From Austropuccinia psidii (taxonomy: Eukaryota; Basidiomycota; Pucciniomycetes; Pucciniales; Sphaerophragmiaceae): 64,000 nt of DNA. This document shows positions 33,992 through 45,797 of the stretch, piece after piece. How positions within the stretch are numbered: the stretch's first letter is position 1; each line of letters begins with the position of its first letter. Under the pieces are notes generated by a model. It was not told the DNA's origin. It saw nothing but the letters and a program-made list of their open reading frames with translations, and made no database searches. The position numbers and the translations under genes were made by a program. The DNA lies in contig JALGQZ010000007.1 in the NCBI GenBank assembly GCA_023105745.1, positions 55,161,569 to 55,225,568 on the forward strand, read 5' to 3'.

Positions 33992-34569
33992 AATATATTT
34001 GAGGCTTTTTTTTTTTTGAGAGCTGAAATCAAAAAATAAAAAGTGAAAAAAAAATTGAATTATAAATTTTAAGCTTTTAGCTCACTAAAAAAAAAAAAAG
34101 GAAAAGTCACTTAAATTCTTAATTATTTCTTGGAATAATTATAAGATTTCATTTAAAAATTTATTTTTGATTAAAAGTCACATGGGTAAGGAAATTAGCT
34201 TTTTGAGGTACACAGAATATCCCTTAAATTTATTATTCAAATTAAATTTCTTTTAATTTTTTTTTTTTTTTTTTTTTTTTTTACATAATGTTAAACAAAA
34301 AAAAAAAATAATCTTTAAAAAAAATTTAATTTTTTTTTTTTTTTTTTTTTAAAAAAAAATAATTACTTTAAAATTAAATTAATCAATTAAATTTTCTAAA
34401 TCTATTAAAAGAAAAAAAATAAATAAAATTTTTTTGTCAAAATAATTAATGATTTAAAAAAAAAAAAAATTAAAAATAAAAAAAATATTAAAATATTTTT
34501 TTTTGAAGATTTTGAAAATATTAATTAAATCATATTTTTAAAAAATTAAAATGGTTTTTTTTTTTTTTT

Positions 34570-34610
<41 letters not shown>

Positions 34611-35189
34611 GTTAAATAATTTTAATCAAAAAAAAAAAAATAATTTCTATAATATATATATATTTATATGTTTAAAAAAAAAATTGATTAATTTTTTTTT
34701 TATAAGTTTTCTTTTTTTAACAAAAATCATAATTTAAATTATCATGATTTTTTTCTTTTTGATTATATGAAAATTTTAATTATATATTAATGGTTTTTTT
34801 TAAAAAAAAAAAAATTTAGAAAAAATAAATAAAATACTCTTTTTTTTTTAATTTTTTTTTAATAATATTTGGGTGTCAAAGTCACCAAATCCCACCTTAA
34901 AATAACATGGAATTTGGAACCCAAATCCCAAGACTAAATCCTGGGTTCTTTATGTGTAAATCACAGGTCATTTTAACTGAGTCCTCTGGTATTTTGACCA
35001 AATCCCATGAATCTGTGATTTCAGTTTGAAACATAACCCAAATGAGTATTCGAACTTCAAAAATGTACAACATATTCTTCTAAACTCCATTTTGGACAAT
35101 CTTATCAAAGAGCTTACATTCCATTTATACTTCTTCATCCATATAATAATTACTTGTTTCAAAGAAAAACATATCAAGTCAAATATAAA
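33992..35189. other. AT-rich homopolymer region
   Basis: Dominated by long T and A runs (for example 34260-34283, 34330-34350 and 34558-34609). No gene seen. From 34870 the composition changes to more mixed sequence leading into the next pseudogene. Confidence 0.7.
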
Positions 35190-36330
35190 AATCACCTCTG
35201 GCATGCCTCATCCATCTAGTCACTTAACCCATACAGATTATTTAACCATAATTAATTGGCTTTCACTCAAATCCAATTTTGAGTCATGTTTTGGTACTAG
35301 TGGTTCAACATCAATTGAAAGGCCTCCTTCATCAAAGTAGCATGTATTTCAGCTTATGGCCATAGAGGTCAACAAAAAATAATGAAATTGCCTCAACCTT
35401 AGCTCAAGCAGCATCCAAGATCAATGGAGAACATATAAAAAGAAGTATATGGCAACAAAGAGATTTGAAAATTTAACTGGGGCTGGACTCACCAAAGAAG
35501 ATGAGAGTAAAGGAATCAAATAAATGAGTTAAAATATTGGAAGTATGTGTCCTTGCTATGCTGAAATAGATTCCCTCTTTGGCCACAAGCCCAATTTCAC
35601 TCTGATTTCAAGCTATGATTCAAAAGAAAAAGACATCTTAAATGGTGATGATGATGATGATATTTTGCTTGATAAGTTAAGTTATCATCTCTTCCTCTTT
35701 TCAACTTAAATAATTAAAGCTCATTTTCTTTTAAAGGAGAATAATGGTTTTGAATCACCTCTCAATCTTTTTCCTTTGCTTAATAATGAAGATAACTTTG
35801 TTCAAGTGGAAAAACTTAAAGATGAATCAGTAAATATTTTTAAGCCTGATACTTATGAAATACATTGTTAATTATTTTGGCTTTGAATAGCAAATTAAAT
35901 CCATAATACATTCAAGACAAAAGTTTAATAAATCATTGACACCCAACTTGAATGAAAAGAGTGGTTCTAGGAAAAGGTTGATGGATATGTTTGCACCTAC
36001 ATATGCAAATTTTCTTGAATCATGGCAAAAGGGAATGTTTTGGATTTATGGTTAGTATGATCAATCCTAATAAAAAAAGTCATGAGTCTTAGCCCATGAA
36101 ACCAGTGAAAATTCTAGTTTTGAGTGGGACAGGGGAAGGTGGAATGAAGAGAAAGTGATAAAAATGGAAAAGAAATGGTTTTAAGAAGTAAAGTTACAAA
36201 AGAAAATGGAGTTTTATGAGAAGCAACACACCAAGAAATAAAAATTTTAAAAAGAAAAGTGGAATTGGGAATTGGAATTTAAGAAAAAGAAATTTCAGAT
36301 GGATCTCACTATAGTGGAATTGTCATCATG
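35190..36330 (+). pseudogene. Second Myb/SANT-like, transposon-associated protein relic
   Basis: The plus strand reads HLTHTDYLTIINWLSLKSNF, GTSGSTSIERPP, QDQWRTYKKKYMATKRF and TGAGLTKEDESKGI in two frames between 35215 and 35520. Then come CYAEMDSLFGHKPNFT with an Asp run, RKRLMDMFAPTYANFLESWQ near 35975, and a long Lys/Glu-rich coiled-coil tail to 36330. This layout (SANT-like domain, acidic middle, basic coiled coil) occurs in rust and other fungal transposon-linked proteins as I remember them. It is on the other strand and of different sequence from the Harbinger partner at 32937-33991. Many stops. Confidence 0.72.
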
Positions 36331-36493
36331 AATGCCAATTTCAGGGCTGGAACACATTCTGACATCAATCAACAAAAAATCAAATATTAGGTATATGCCA
36401 TGTGATCATTTTATATGTGGTGATTTATTAAACAAAATTGATGTTTATTCACAATTGAGGAACCAATTTGAAATTGATCTTATGTACTGAAAT

Positions 36494-38424
36494 TGTAGGC
36501 CTTTGAGATATGACCACATATCCAAAAAGGTCACAAGAAAAATTATCTTCAAACCAATAAAAATGCCATAAATAGGTATAAACTTTTAATTAACTCAAAA
36601 TCTAATGAGTAAAAATTTTGAATCTATCAAACCATTAGATTTCTCAAGGTAAAATACACATATATCATTTTCATGGCATATCAGTAAAGTCAATAATTAC
36701 TGAATAATAAGTAATAATACCCTCAAAAAAACATAAAATATTATTTAACTAAGAAAAAAATAAAACAAAATGTTAAGTAAATTGCACCATTTTATTCCCC
36801 ATGAAAAAACTACACATAAAACAATTATATTTCAATTTACTAAAGTCAATACTTAAGGAATTAAGCTAAATATATGCACTTTTTTGGTCAGTGAATACAT
36901 TCATGGCTTTTAGCTAATATCTCTTGAAATATACATGATAGAGAGTTAAATGAAAAATGAATTAACCACATAATTACTTCAAAAGCAAAGATATGAAATC
37001 TATTTGACAAGCTATAAGCAAGTTTATAACTTGTAAGAGCTTATTGAACAAAATTACTAGAGCTGTTGACCACTTTGTTGTGAAAGTGGTCCAAACTTAA
37101 AACAAAGTGGATATTAAGATTCTACTAGCTAATAAATGAATAATAATGGTTTTTTGTATCATAATATTCAAGGTAAAACCCCCTGAAATAAAGGTTTGAA
37201 GTTTAAAATCTTGAATTTTGACAGAAAAGATGAGATACAAGAAAAATCATCAAAAATAGAGTTTTGATGATGTAATAAAATTCTCTTGGAAGTTTAATAA
37301 AGAAACTCTAGGATATCAGAATTCAATCTAAAAATAGTTTCAGCGTGTATAGCTTAAAGGTTATTAATTATCAAAGTTTAAGCTTAAAATTGATCATTTA
37401 TGATCACTTGCTGTAATCTTATTTTAAGTTTGACAGTTATATAAATGATAAAACTGGTGAATACTATTGGATTATGATTAATTCTGATGAAATCCACAAA
37501 GCTTAGGCTTATTCCAAGCCTATGATGTCATCAAATCTAGAGTTATAGTGATAACTCTAAATAATGGCATAATATTGAGATAAGATGGTTTGATCATGAC
37601 ATAATCATCACTAAACCTTAAGATACTGATCATTTCAAGTTGATACCATCAGTAAATGTCTACTAGAAGCCTACTGGAATCTATAAGGGGGAAATTTACT
37701 ATAAATAGATCTGTTTTTACTCTATTTCCACCTCACATGCATCAAAACAATAAAACAATTAAATCAAAAGGTAAAATCTTTATTCTTTATACATAAATCT
37801 TCTATATTATCAAAGACAAGAGATAATATTCATTATAATCATCAATATTGACTTTCTTACTCCAATTGTTCATTTGTTTTGTTATAATTCTCTTAAAAAT
37901 ATCATTTTCACATAAAAATCAAGAATATTTGTAATTTATTTTATTTTTATTTGTAAATACAATTTAAATAAGTTTTACTTACATTATTTGGCATAAAATC
38001 TTTATAAATTATTATATTAAGTGTCACAGGTACGTTTTTTTTATTGTAATAATTTCTCTCTATTATTACTATTAATAATACCTTAATTAATATAGATAGT
38101 ATTTATATTAATATATAACTTTAACATTAGTAATACTATTGGTATTCATTGGTTTTTATTAATAATTTTTTTTTCATGCCTTTATTATTTATTGGTAACA
38201 ATAATAAAGTGCTTTTAAATATATTAATTATTTAAAAATTAATGTATTTATTTATTATATTATTATATGTATTTAATAATATAATTATTTTTATGCCATA
38301 ATTATAATAAATATTTATTATTATAATTATTTTTATCTTATTTCTTTCATTTATAAGGAAATTCAGAGTACAATAAGTAAAATATTAGTAATTTTTACTT
38401 ATTGATTCATAGTCAAACCTTACA
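36494..38424 (+). mobile_element. Probable solo LTR of a Gypsy-type element
   Basis: The right end catagtcaaaccttaca is nearly the same as the end of the LTR at 62844 (catagacaaaccttaca). A TATA-like ctataaatag lies at about 37700, a similar distance from the end as in that LTR. The left end TGTAGG at 36494 and the flanks GAAAT/GAAGT (4 of 5 matching) are the best boundary I can find. The right end is firm and the left end tentative. Confidence 0.58.
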
Positions 38425-38620
38425 GAAGTTCAATTGAAATTTATTACAACATTGTAAAGTTTGGGCAGGTTTTGCATCATTCTTTTATGTGCCACAGACA
38501 AATTTCCAAGTTTTTTCCAATTAAATTTCAAGGCTCCCTCCAAATTTCAATTCTTTTTTGGACTTTTTTCCAAATACAAGGGGATTGCCATTTTTTTTAT
38601 TTTTCTTGAAATTTTATTTT

Positions 38621-40130
38621 ATGTTATTTTATGTTATTTTATGTTATTTTATGTTATTTTATGTTATTTTATGTTATTTTATGTTATTTTATGTTATTTT
38701 ATGTTATTTTATGTTATTTTATGTTATTTTATGTTATTTTATGTTATTTTATGTTATTTTATGTTATTTTATGTTATTTTATGTTATTTTATGTTATTTT
38801 ATGTTATTTTATGTTATTTTATGTTATTTTATGTTATTTTATGTTATTTTATGTTATTTTATGTTATTTTATGTTATTTTATGTTATTTTATGTTATTTT
38901 ATGTTATTTTATGTTATTTTATGTTATTTTATGTTATTTTATGTTATTTTATGTTATTTTATGTTATTTTATGTTATTTTATGTTATTTTATGTTATTTT
39001 ATGTTATTTTATGTTATTTTATGTTATTTTATGTTATTTTATGTTATTTTATGTTATTTTATGTTATTTTATGTTATTTTATGTTATTTTATGTTATTTT
39101 ATGTTATTTTATGTTATTTTATGTTATTTTATGTTATTTTATGTTATTTTATGTTATTTTATGTTATTTTATGTTATTTTATGTTATTTTATGTTATTTT
39201 ATGTTATTTTATGTTATTTTATGTTATTTTATGTTATTTTATGTTATTTTATGTTATTTTATGTTATTTTATGTTATTTTATGTTATTTTATGTTATTTT
39301 ATGTTATTTTATGTTATTTTATGTTATTTTATGTTATTTTATGTTATTTTATGTTATTTTATGTTATTTTATGTTATTTTATGTTATTTTATGTTATTTT
39401 ATGTTATTTTATGTTATTTTATGTTATTTTATGTTATTTTATGTTATTTTATGTTATTTTATGTTATTTTATGTTATTTTATGTTATTTTATGTTATTTT
39501 ATGTTATTTTATGTTATTTTATGTTATTTTATGTTATTTTATGTTATTTTATGTTATTTTATGTTATTTTATGTTATTTTATGTTATTTTATGTTATTTT
39601 ATGTTATTTTATGTTATTTTATGTTATTTTATGTTATTTTATGTTATTTTATGTTATTTTATGTTATTTTATGTTATTTTATGTTATTTTATGTTATTTT
39701 ATGTTATTTTATGTTATTTTATGTTATTTTATGTTATTTTATGTTATTTTATGTTATTTTATGTTATTTTATGTTATTTTATGTTATTTTATGTTATTTT
39801 ATGTTATTTTATGTTATTTTATGTTATTTTATGTTATTTTATGTTATTTTATGTTATTTTATGTTATTTTATGTTATTTTATGTTATTTTATGTTATTTT
39901 ATGTTATTTTATGTTATTTTATGTTATTTTATGTTATTTTATGTTATTTTATGTTATTTTATGTTATTTTATGTTATTTTATGTTATTTTATGTTATTTT
40001 ATGTTATTTTATGTTATTTTATGTTATTTTATGTTATTTTATGTTATTTTATGTTATTTTATGTTATTTTATGTTATTTTATGTTATTTTATGTTATTTT
40101 ATGTTATTTTATGTTATTTTATGTTATTTT
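38621..40130. repeat. 10-bp satellite: 151 exact copies of ATGTTATTTT
   Basis: Every 10-base block from 38621 to 40130 is identical. Three plus-strand frames stay open through it (10-residue repeat MLFYVILCYF) only because the unit has no stop in any top-strand frame. I regard these frames as artefacts. The unit keeps a T-tract at every 10 bp. Confidence 0.99.
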
Positions 40131-40140
40131 ATTGTTTTTT

Positions 40141-41330
40141 AATTTTCTTTAGTTTTCTTTAATTTCCTTTAATTTTCTTTATTTTTCTTTATTTTTCTTT
40201 ATTTTTCTTTATTTTTCTTTATTTTTCTTTATTTTTCTTTATTTTTCTTTATTTTTCTTTATTTTTCTTTATTTTTCTTTATTTTTCTTTATTTTTCTTT
40301 ATTTTTCTTTATTTTTCTTTATTTTTCTTTATTTTTCTTTATTTTTCTTTATTTTTCTTTATTTTTCTTTATTTTTCTTTATTTTTCTTTATTTTTCTTT
40401 ATTTTTCTTTATTTTTCTTTATTTTTCTTTATTTTTCTTTATTTTTCTTTATTTTTCTTTATTTTTCTTTATTTTTCTTTATTTTTCTTTATTTTTCTTT
40501 ATTTTTCTTTATTTTTCTTTATTTTTCTTTATTTTTCTTTATTTTTCTTTATTTTTCTTTATTTTTCTTTATTTTTCTTTATTTTTCTTTATTTTTCTTT
40601 ATTTTTCTTTATTTTTCTTTATTTTTCTTTATTTTTCTTTATTTTTCTTTATTTTTCTTTATTTTTCTTTATTTTTCTTTATTTTTCTTTATTTTTCTTT
40701 ATTTTTCTTTATTTTTCTTTATTTTTCTTTATTTTTCTTTATTTTTCTTTATTTTTCTTTATTTTTCTTTATTTTTCTTTATTTTTCTTTATTTTTCTTT
40801 ATTTTTCTTTATTTTTCTTTATTTTTCTTTATTTTTCTTTATTTTTCTTTATTTTTCTTTATTTTTCTTTATTTTTCTTTATTTTTCTTTATTTTTCTTT
40901 ATTTTTCTTTATTTTTCTTTATTTTTCTTTATTTTTCTTTATTTTTCTTTATTTTTCTTTATTTTTCTTTATTTTTCTTTATTTTTCTTTATTTTTCTTT
41001 ATTTTTCTTTATTTTTCTTTATTTTTCTTTATTTTTCTTTATTTTTCTTTATTTTTCTTTATTTTTCTTTATTTTTCTTTATTTTTCTTTATTTTTCTTT
41101 ATTTTTCTTTATTTTTCTTTATTTTTCTTTATTTTTCTTTATTTTTCTTTATTTTTCTTTATTTTTCTTTATTTTTCTTTATTTTTCTTTATTTTTCTTT
41201 ATTTTTCTTTATTTTTCTTTATTTTTCTTTATTTTTCTTTATTTTTCTTTATTTTTCTTTATTTTTCTTTATTTTTCTTTATTTTTCTTTATTTTTCTTT
41301 ATTTTTCTTTATTTTTCTTTATTTTTCTTA
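40141..41330. repeat. 10-bp satellite: about 119 copies of ATTTTTCTTT
   Basis: Four variant units (aattttcttt, agttttcttt, aatttccttt, aattttcttt) at 40141-40180 lead into 115 units that are identical except the last base of the final one (41330). Only a 10-base non-repeat linker (attgtttttt) separates it from the ATGTTATTTT array. The strand is almost pure pyrimidine plus one A per unit. Confidence 0.99.
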
Positions 41331-41389
41331 GATTCTCAAATCAGGCCATCCCTATATCCTCAACCTAAACCATCACCCTTACCTCCCCC

Positions 41390-42310
41390 TCCAACTTGCA
41401 CTATGTGGCCAGAACCTCAAATAGAAATAGAGCTGGGAGGTCACCCTTACATTACCCAGCCTCTGAAGTCTATGAAAGGGGAGATCATTGGCCAGTGAGG
41501 GCTACCAGGGAGGATCCAAATGCAATTACCAATCCTCAAGATGCTGCAGCCAAGCTTTTTACAAGGGTTGATAGAAATAGTAGGGAGATGATTGTCTATG
41601 AAAATGAAATAATTATTCCTGGAACTGCTTTTTAAGAAATAGAATCTATGTTTGTGTGGTATGAAGCTGAGTTTATTGATGAATTTCAGAGAGCTTTTTA
41701 TTACTTGCACTGAGATAACTAGTTTTTTGGCTTTGTTTGTGCTTGGTTTGTCTTTCATCCCCACTCTTATTGACAAAAGAAGAAAATGGAACCTCCCATT
41801 ACATGATATGGGAGAAGATACTTTTGCTTTGATAAAGAAATAAAATGAAACAAGAATGGTGGAAGCAAAAGAAATAAAGAAAATGAAGAATATAAGAGAA
41901 AGGGGGAGTAAAGAAAGAGAAATAAAAGAAACTTTTGAGAGGTGTCCTTCTTGAGGTTAGTGACTTGATTTTGGCAAAAAAATTTCCTGAAAAGATAAAA
42001 ACAAGCATTTGTTGCTCACAACATGGCCAAGGTGCTGTTTTAAAAGAAAGAGAGACCCTCAGAGATGGAACTTACTTTCATAACTTCCACCCCCACCAAG
42101 AAGAATAAAAAAAAGAAAAACCTCTTCAATGAAATAACTTGATGTAAGGAATGTCTTTAACAATGAGTGATGGCATAAATAAGGAAAGAAATGAAGAGAA
42201 GTGAGAGAATTTGGCCATATCCTGATGGAAGGTCCAAATTTGAGGGTATTGATGTTTCAAGGACTTTGGATCTGTCTGAAGAATTGGAAATTTATCACAG
42301 AGTGAACAAG
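41390..42310 (+). pseudogene. Decayed ORF of unknown function, probably element-encoded
   Basis: I cannot assign a family. The plus strand gives one coherent protein across several stops. It begins with a Pro/Ser/Arg-rich segment (RNRAGRSPLHYPASEVYERG), then DHWPVRATREDPNAITNPQD, AAKLFTRVDRNSREM, ENEIIIPGTAF, and EAEFIDEFQRAFYYLH. FGFVCAWFVFHPHSY is a hydrophobic block, followed by a Lys/Glu-rich helix (about 41850-41940) and finally WPYPDGRSKFEGIDVSRTLD near 42220. The codon choice is more GC-rich than the flanks, which supports a former gene. It ends just before the Gypsy relic on the other strand. I think I have seen similar text in rust genomes, but give no function. Confidence 0.6.
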
Positions 42311-42364
42311 GTAATGCTTACAGCAAATTTTGGTAGAATATTACCTTAAATGTGTATTCCAGTA

Positions 42365-43929
42365 TAGGAACTTACTTTTGTAAAATACAATCCCCACCAA
42401 GTACCATAAAATAAAACTCTTGAGGTATTTGGGCCAGGATTTTCAAGATACAAAGAATGGAATTACTTGAAAAGGTCTGGTGAGCTGGCTCACAAGTAGT
42501 TCTTTCTGGGTCTTCATTGAATCCTTTTCACTCTACATGATACCATAATTTACCTCTTTTGAGTTTTGAGTCCAGAACCTGAGAAACGTACCATTATTCT
42601 TGCCCCTCCACTATTACTGGTAGTGGTGGCAATTGATCCCAATTTGGGATAGTTGATTTCTTTACTTGTTCTAACAAGGACACATGAAATACAGGGTGAA
42701 CTGATTTCCATTGTGAAGGAAGCTTGAGGTGATATGCATGAGCTCCAATCTTTTTCTTGAATTAGAAGAGTCCCTACCATCTTTCTGAGGGCTTCTTAGT
42801 GGGTGTTTTAGTTTTGATATTATTTGAGGCTAGATTTACTTTGTCCCCAGGTTGGAAATAAGGTGCAATTTTCCTATTTATATCTGCATACTTTGTAAAG
42901 CACATGATTTCTGACTCTTATTGTTCTTTGACAAATTTCTTTATTTATTGGAGTTTTGTTGATAAATTTCCAGAAGGTGCGTCTTTAGAAATATGTATTG
43001 AGTCAACTCTGGTATTTCTGCCATAAATGTTGAAGAAAGGTGATTGTATTTTTGATAATGTTCTGCATTAGTTTTTGCAAGTTCAGCCAGAGAGAGCCAG
43101 GTGTGCCATTCATCTTGATGGTAACTGACATACATCCAAAGATACTTCTCCAAAATATAATTTACCCTCTCTGTCTGTCCATCTGTTTCAGGGTGAATAA
43201 GAGTTTAAAGATCTCTTGATATCTTGCGCTGCTGACATAAATAGGTCCATATTGATAAAAAAATAAGGCACCTCTATGACTAACAACATTTACTGGAAGG
43301 CCATGTTTGGAAAAGACATTACTGATAAAGATTTGAGCTAAGTCCAAGGAAGTATCAATGTTTTTTTTTTAAAAATATGTCCAAAACTAGTCAAAGTTGT
43401 TAGAAAGGGGCAATTGATTGATAAAGCTTATTGACAAGGAGCTCCCAGGAACTGATGGAATTTGAAAAGGATGAAGTAATCCAAACTCCTTACAGTGAAA
43501 ATTTTTGTTTATTAAGCATTTCTGAAATGAGGACACATAGTCCTTCATGATTTAATTGATTCCACCTGAATAAAAATCCCTCTTGATGCACTTGGGGGTC
43601 CTCTACTGGCTAGGATGACCAGCCAATGCTCAGTAATGACACTTTTGAATAAATTTCAATTTAATGTTCTTATTTCTTGAAATGAACATTCTATCTTTGA
43701 ATAATAACAAGTTGGGTTGAGGTTCAAGAGAATAATCTGTTACTGATTAACCTCTTGTTAATTGTTTGAGTATTTGTTCATAGTATTTATGCTTCCATAC
43801 TTCTTTTTGAATTTGATCCACTCAATATAAAAAAAATTAAACATTGATTGAGAATATTCTTAATTCTTTATTTTCATCTTGCTGAAGAATTTGATAAAAG
43901 TTTGAGTATTATTGCTGATGAAGTCCACC
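42365..43929 (-). pseudogene. Gypsy integrase with chromodomain-like end
   Basis: From 43650 down the minus strand gives the HHCC zinc region (AGHPSQ), then FINQLPLSNNFD. The core has FISNVFSKHGLPVNVVSHRG, where His replaces the second catalytic Asp, a QMDRQRG-like remnant of the Glu block, and [19 protein letters not shown]. Further on HLKLPSQWKSVHPVF and PNWDQLPP lead to LWYHVEWKGFNEDPERTTCE, a chromodomain-type end that in this class targets integration to heterochromatin. Coding resemblance ends near 42365, where tggtggggat may be the polypurine tract. Confidence 0.87.
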
Positions 43930-44042
43930 CCATCTCTGGCTACACATTTTTCCAACATGACAAAGAATCAGGTAAAGAGAACAGCCTTCCTGGGAAATAA
44001 GTAATAGTGAAATGTAATGCAGATAGTAACTCATCTCAAAGG
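43930..44042 (-). pseudogene. Gypsy RNase H, C-terminal fragment
   Basis: The minus strand reads ELLSALHFTITYFPGRL and SLPDSLSCWKNV, which is the end of Gypsy RNase H and its link to integrase. It is cut off from the rest of RNase H (45520-45797) by the LTR at 44043-45519. Confidence 0.85.
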
Positions 44043-45519
44043 TGTGGGAACTCCTTTTGGTGTGGGATGAAATAAGGAAGTACCTTGAGGGGAAAATTAT
44101 TGGTAAGTATGTTTTGAATTCCAGAATTGTCCAATACCCATGGGTGATAAGTTGTATTAGCTACCCCTCTAAATAATACTGAATAGTCAGCCTACAGAGA
44201 ATCAAAGAATGAAATAACATTTATGGCTTTAAAAGATAGAGAAGACTTATCAGCAGTCTCCAAATCAGACCTATCAATAACACTACAGTGAAAACTCTGA
44301 TTTAAAACTAAAATTGTTGATAAAAGAAGGACTAAGTTTTTCTGTTATTTTGATAGACTGATAATAATATATAGTTTTTGATGACTTTATGTTAATTATG
44401 ATGTTTTTTTGAATATCAATACTAACAATAAAACTATTGGATTTGATTATTTTGATATTTCCTTCATAATTTTTTAATACTGATTTTATATCACTACTTC
44501 TTTCTTTTAATAATACTAAGCTTCTGAGAAGATCTACTAAGCCTTAACTATGGTTATACTACCATTCTTCAACAATAATAAGCTACTGAGATTTTCAGTA
44601 TGTTTATACAACTATTCAAAATACTAGGCTACTGAGCTTTTCACAACTAAAGCACTACTACTACTCTAGATATCCTGCTTGTTCAGGGATGGTTGTGATC
44701 CTGGATAGTGGGAACTTGTTCCATGATGATTGAGAAAATGAGGGAGAGAAGACCTCTATTTATAACTTTTGGGCCTCCATAGGTCTTCTCAAAACAGGGT
44801 ACTTAGGAGAAATCATAGTTGAGAGGTTTTAGCTGGTTAGATGTGTAGTATTGGTTTGGCAACATGACACAGGCTCCAAGTTCTGACCAATGAGTTTGGG
44901 TTGTAATGTCAATTGGTAATTATAGGTATGAAAATGGAATTAATTTGAATTCTGAACAATCAGATGATGTTATTCTTTTGATGGACTCTAGACATGAATT
45001 CTGACCGATGAGATTAATTTATCATGTCAATTTTTAATAATAGGTATGTACCATGAATCAATTTAATTTCTGACCAATCAAATGATGCTCTGATAAGTTT
45101 TGAATAATTTGTGGTTTGTATTTCAAAAGATTAGTCAGCTCCTGTGCTATTTCTGTCCAGCTTATGGGTTATGCTAAAAATAATCCTTTTCAAAAAATAT
45201 TATCTGTTTTCTTCCAAAAGATATTATTATTCTGTTTTTTTCATTATTCTTGAAACTTTCACAAATAGTAATTTTGAAATTGCCTTCAATTTGTCTTGAA
45301 ACAGCTACATAAAAAGTCCAGAGGTGAAAAGCTCCTCCTTGTAAACTGAGACAGAAAGGTTTTCTTTTTCTTTTTTAGCCTGAAATTGTAACTATGTCTG
45401 TAGCAATAACTTCTTTTCAGCTTTCTATTAATCTTCAAAACTATTGGATATATTGAATTCTATTTTTATTTATTTTTCTGCTAAGATTGAAGCTAATACT
45501 AATAGTATGGAATACCACA
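44043..45519 (-). mobile_element. LTR inserted in the Gypsy RNase H (minus-oriented)
   Basis: The top strand begins TGTGGGAACTCC and ends GGAATACCACA, an inverted TGTGG/CCACA pair. The minus strand carries TTATAAATAGAGG as a TATA region, so transcription would run minus. The length is 1477 bp. It interrupts RNase H between SCHQ and ELLSAL of the conserved reading. I could not see an exact target duplication: the flanks are aaagg and acaga. Confidence 0.85.
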
Positions 45520-45797
45520 ACAGAATTGATGGCAACTGAGAACTTTGGAAGAAATGATATACTTGAGGAAAGAATTGTGTGTGAATACTTCAAAAGGATT
45601 GGAAAGAGAAAGAAGAAAAGCCCTCCAGAACATGAGAGCCCAACCTATGCCAAGGAGTTCCTTGTCATGAATTTTATAGTTGAGCTCAGCTGGGAGAAGC
45701 ATGAAACTATCAAATTAGATGGTATGCTTTCCTGAGTCATTCACTTGACTCAGTACAGACCCCAAGGCATAATGAAAAGAATCAAGCTCTACAATAG
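45520..45797 (-). pseudogene. Gypsy RNase H, N-terminal fragment
   Basis: The minus strand reads ELDSFHYALGSVLSQVND, LLPAELNYKIHDKELLGIGW, FWRAFLLSLSNPFEVFTHNS and YIISSKVLSCHQ. These are the Gypsy RNase H blocks, including the EIHDKELLA motif. The fragment is bounded on both sides by LTR insertions. Confidence 0.92.

Noticed and set aside
38461..40162. Three overlapping open frames of over 500 codons with a MLFYVILCYF repeat
   Set aside because: They are produced by a perfect 10-bp satellite without stop codons; all three frames give the same 10-residue repeat, so there is no coding signal.
1..41330. CRISPR-like arrays
   Set aside because: All repeats are direct 9-10 bp units without spacers, and the genome is eukaryotic.
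44043..45519. Exact target duplication for this LTR
   Set aside because: The flanks aaagg and acaga share only three of five bases, so I did not claim a duplication.
45487..45735. 82-codon plus-strand frame
   Set aside because: It is the opposite strand of the Gypsy RNase H fragment and runs across the LTR border.
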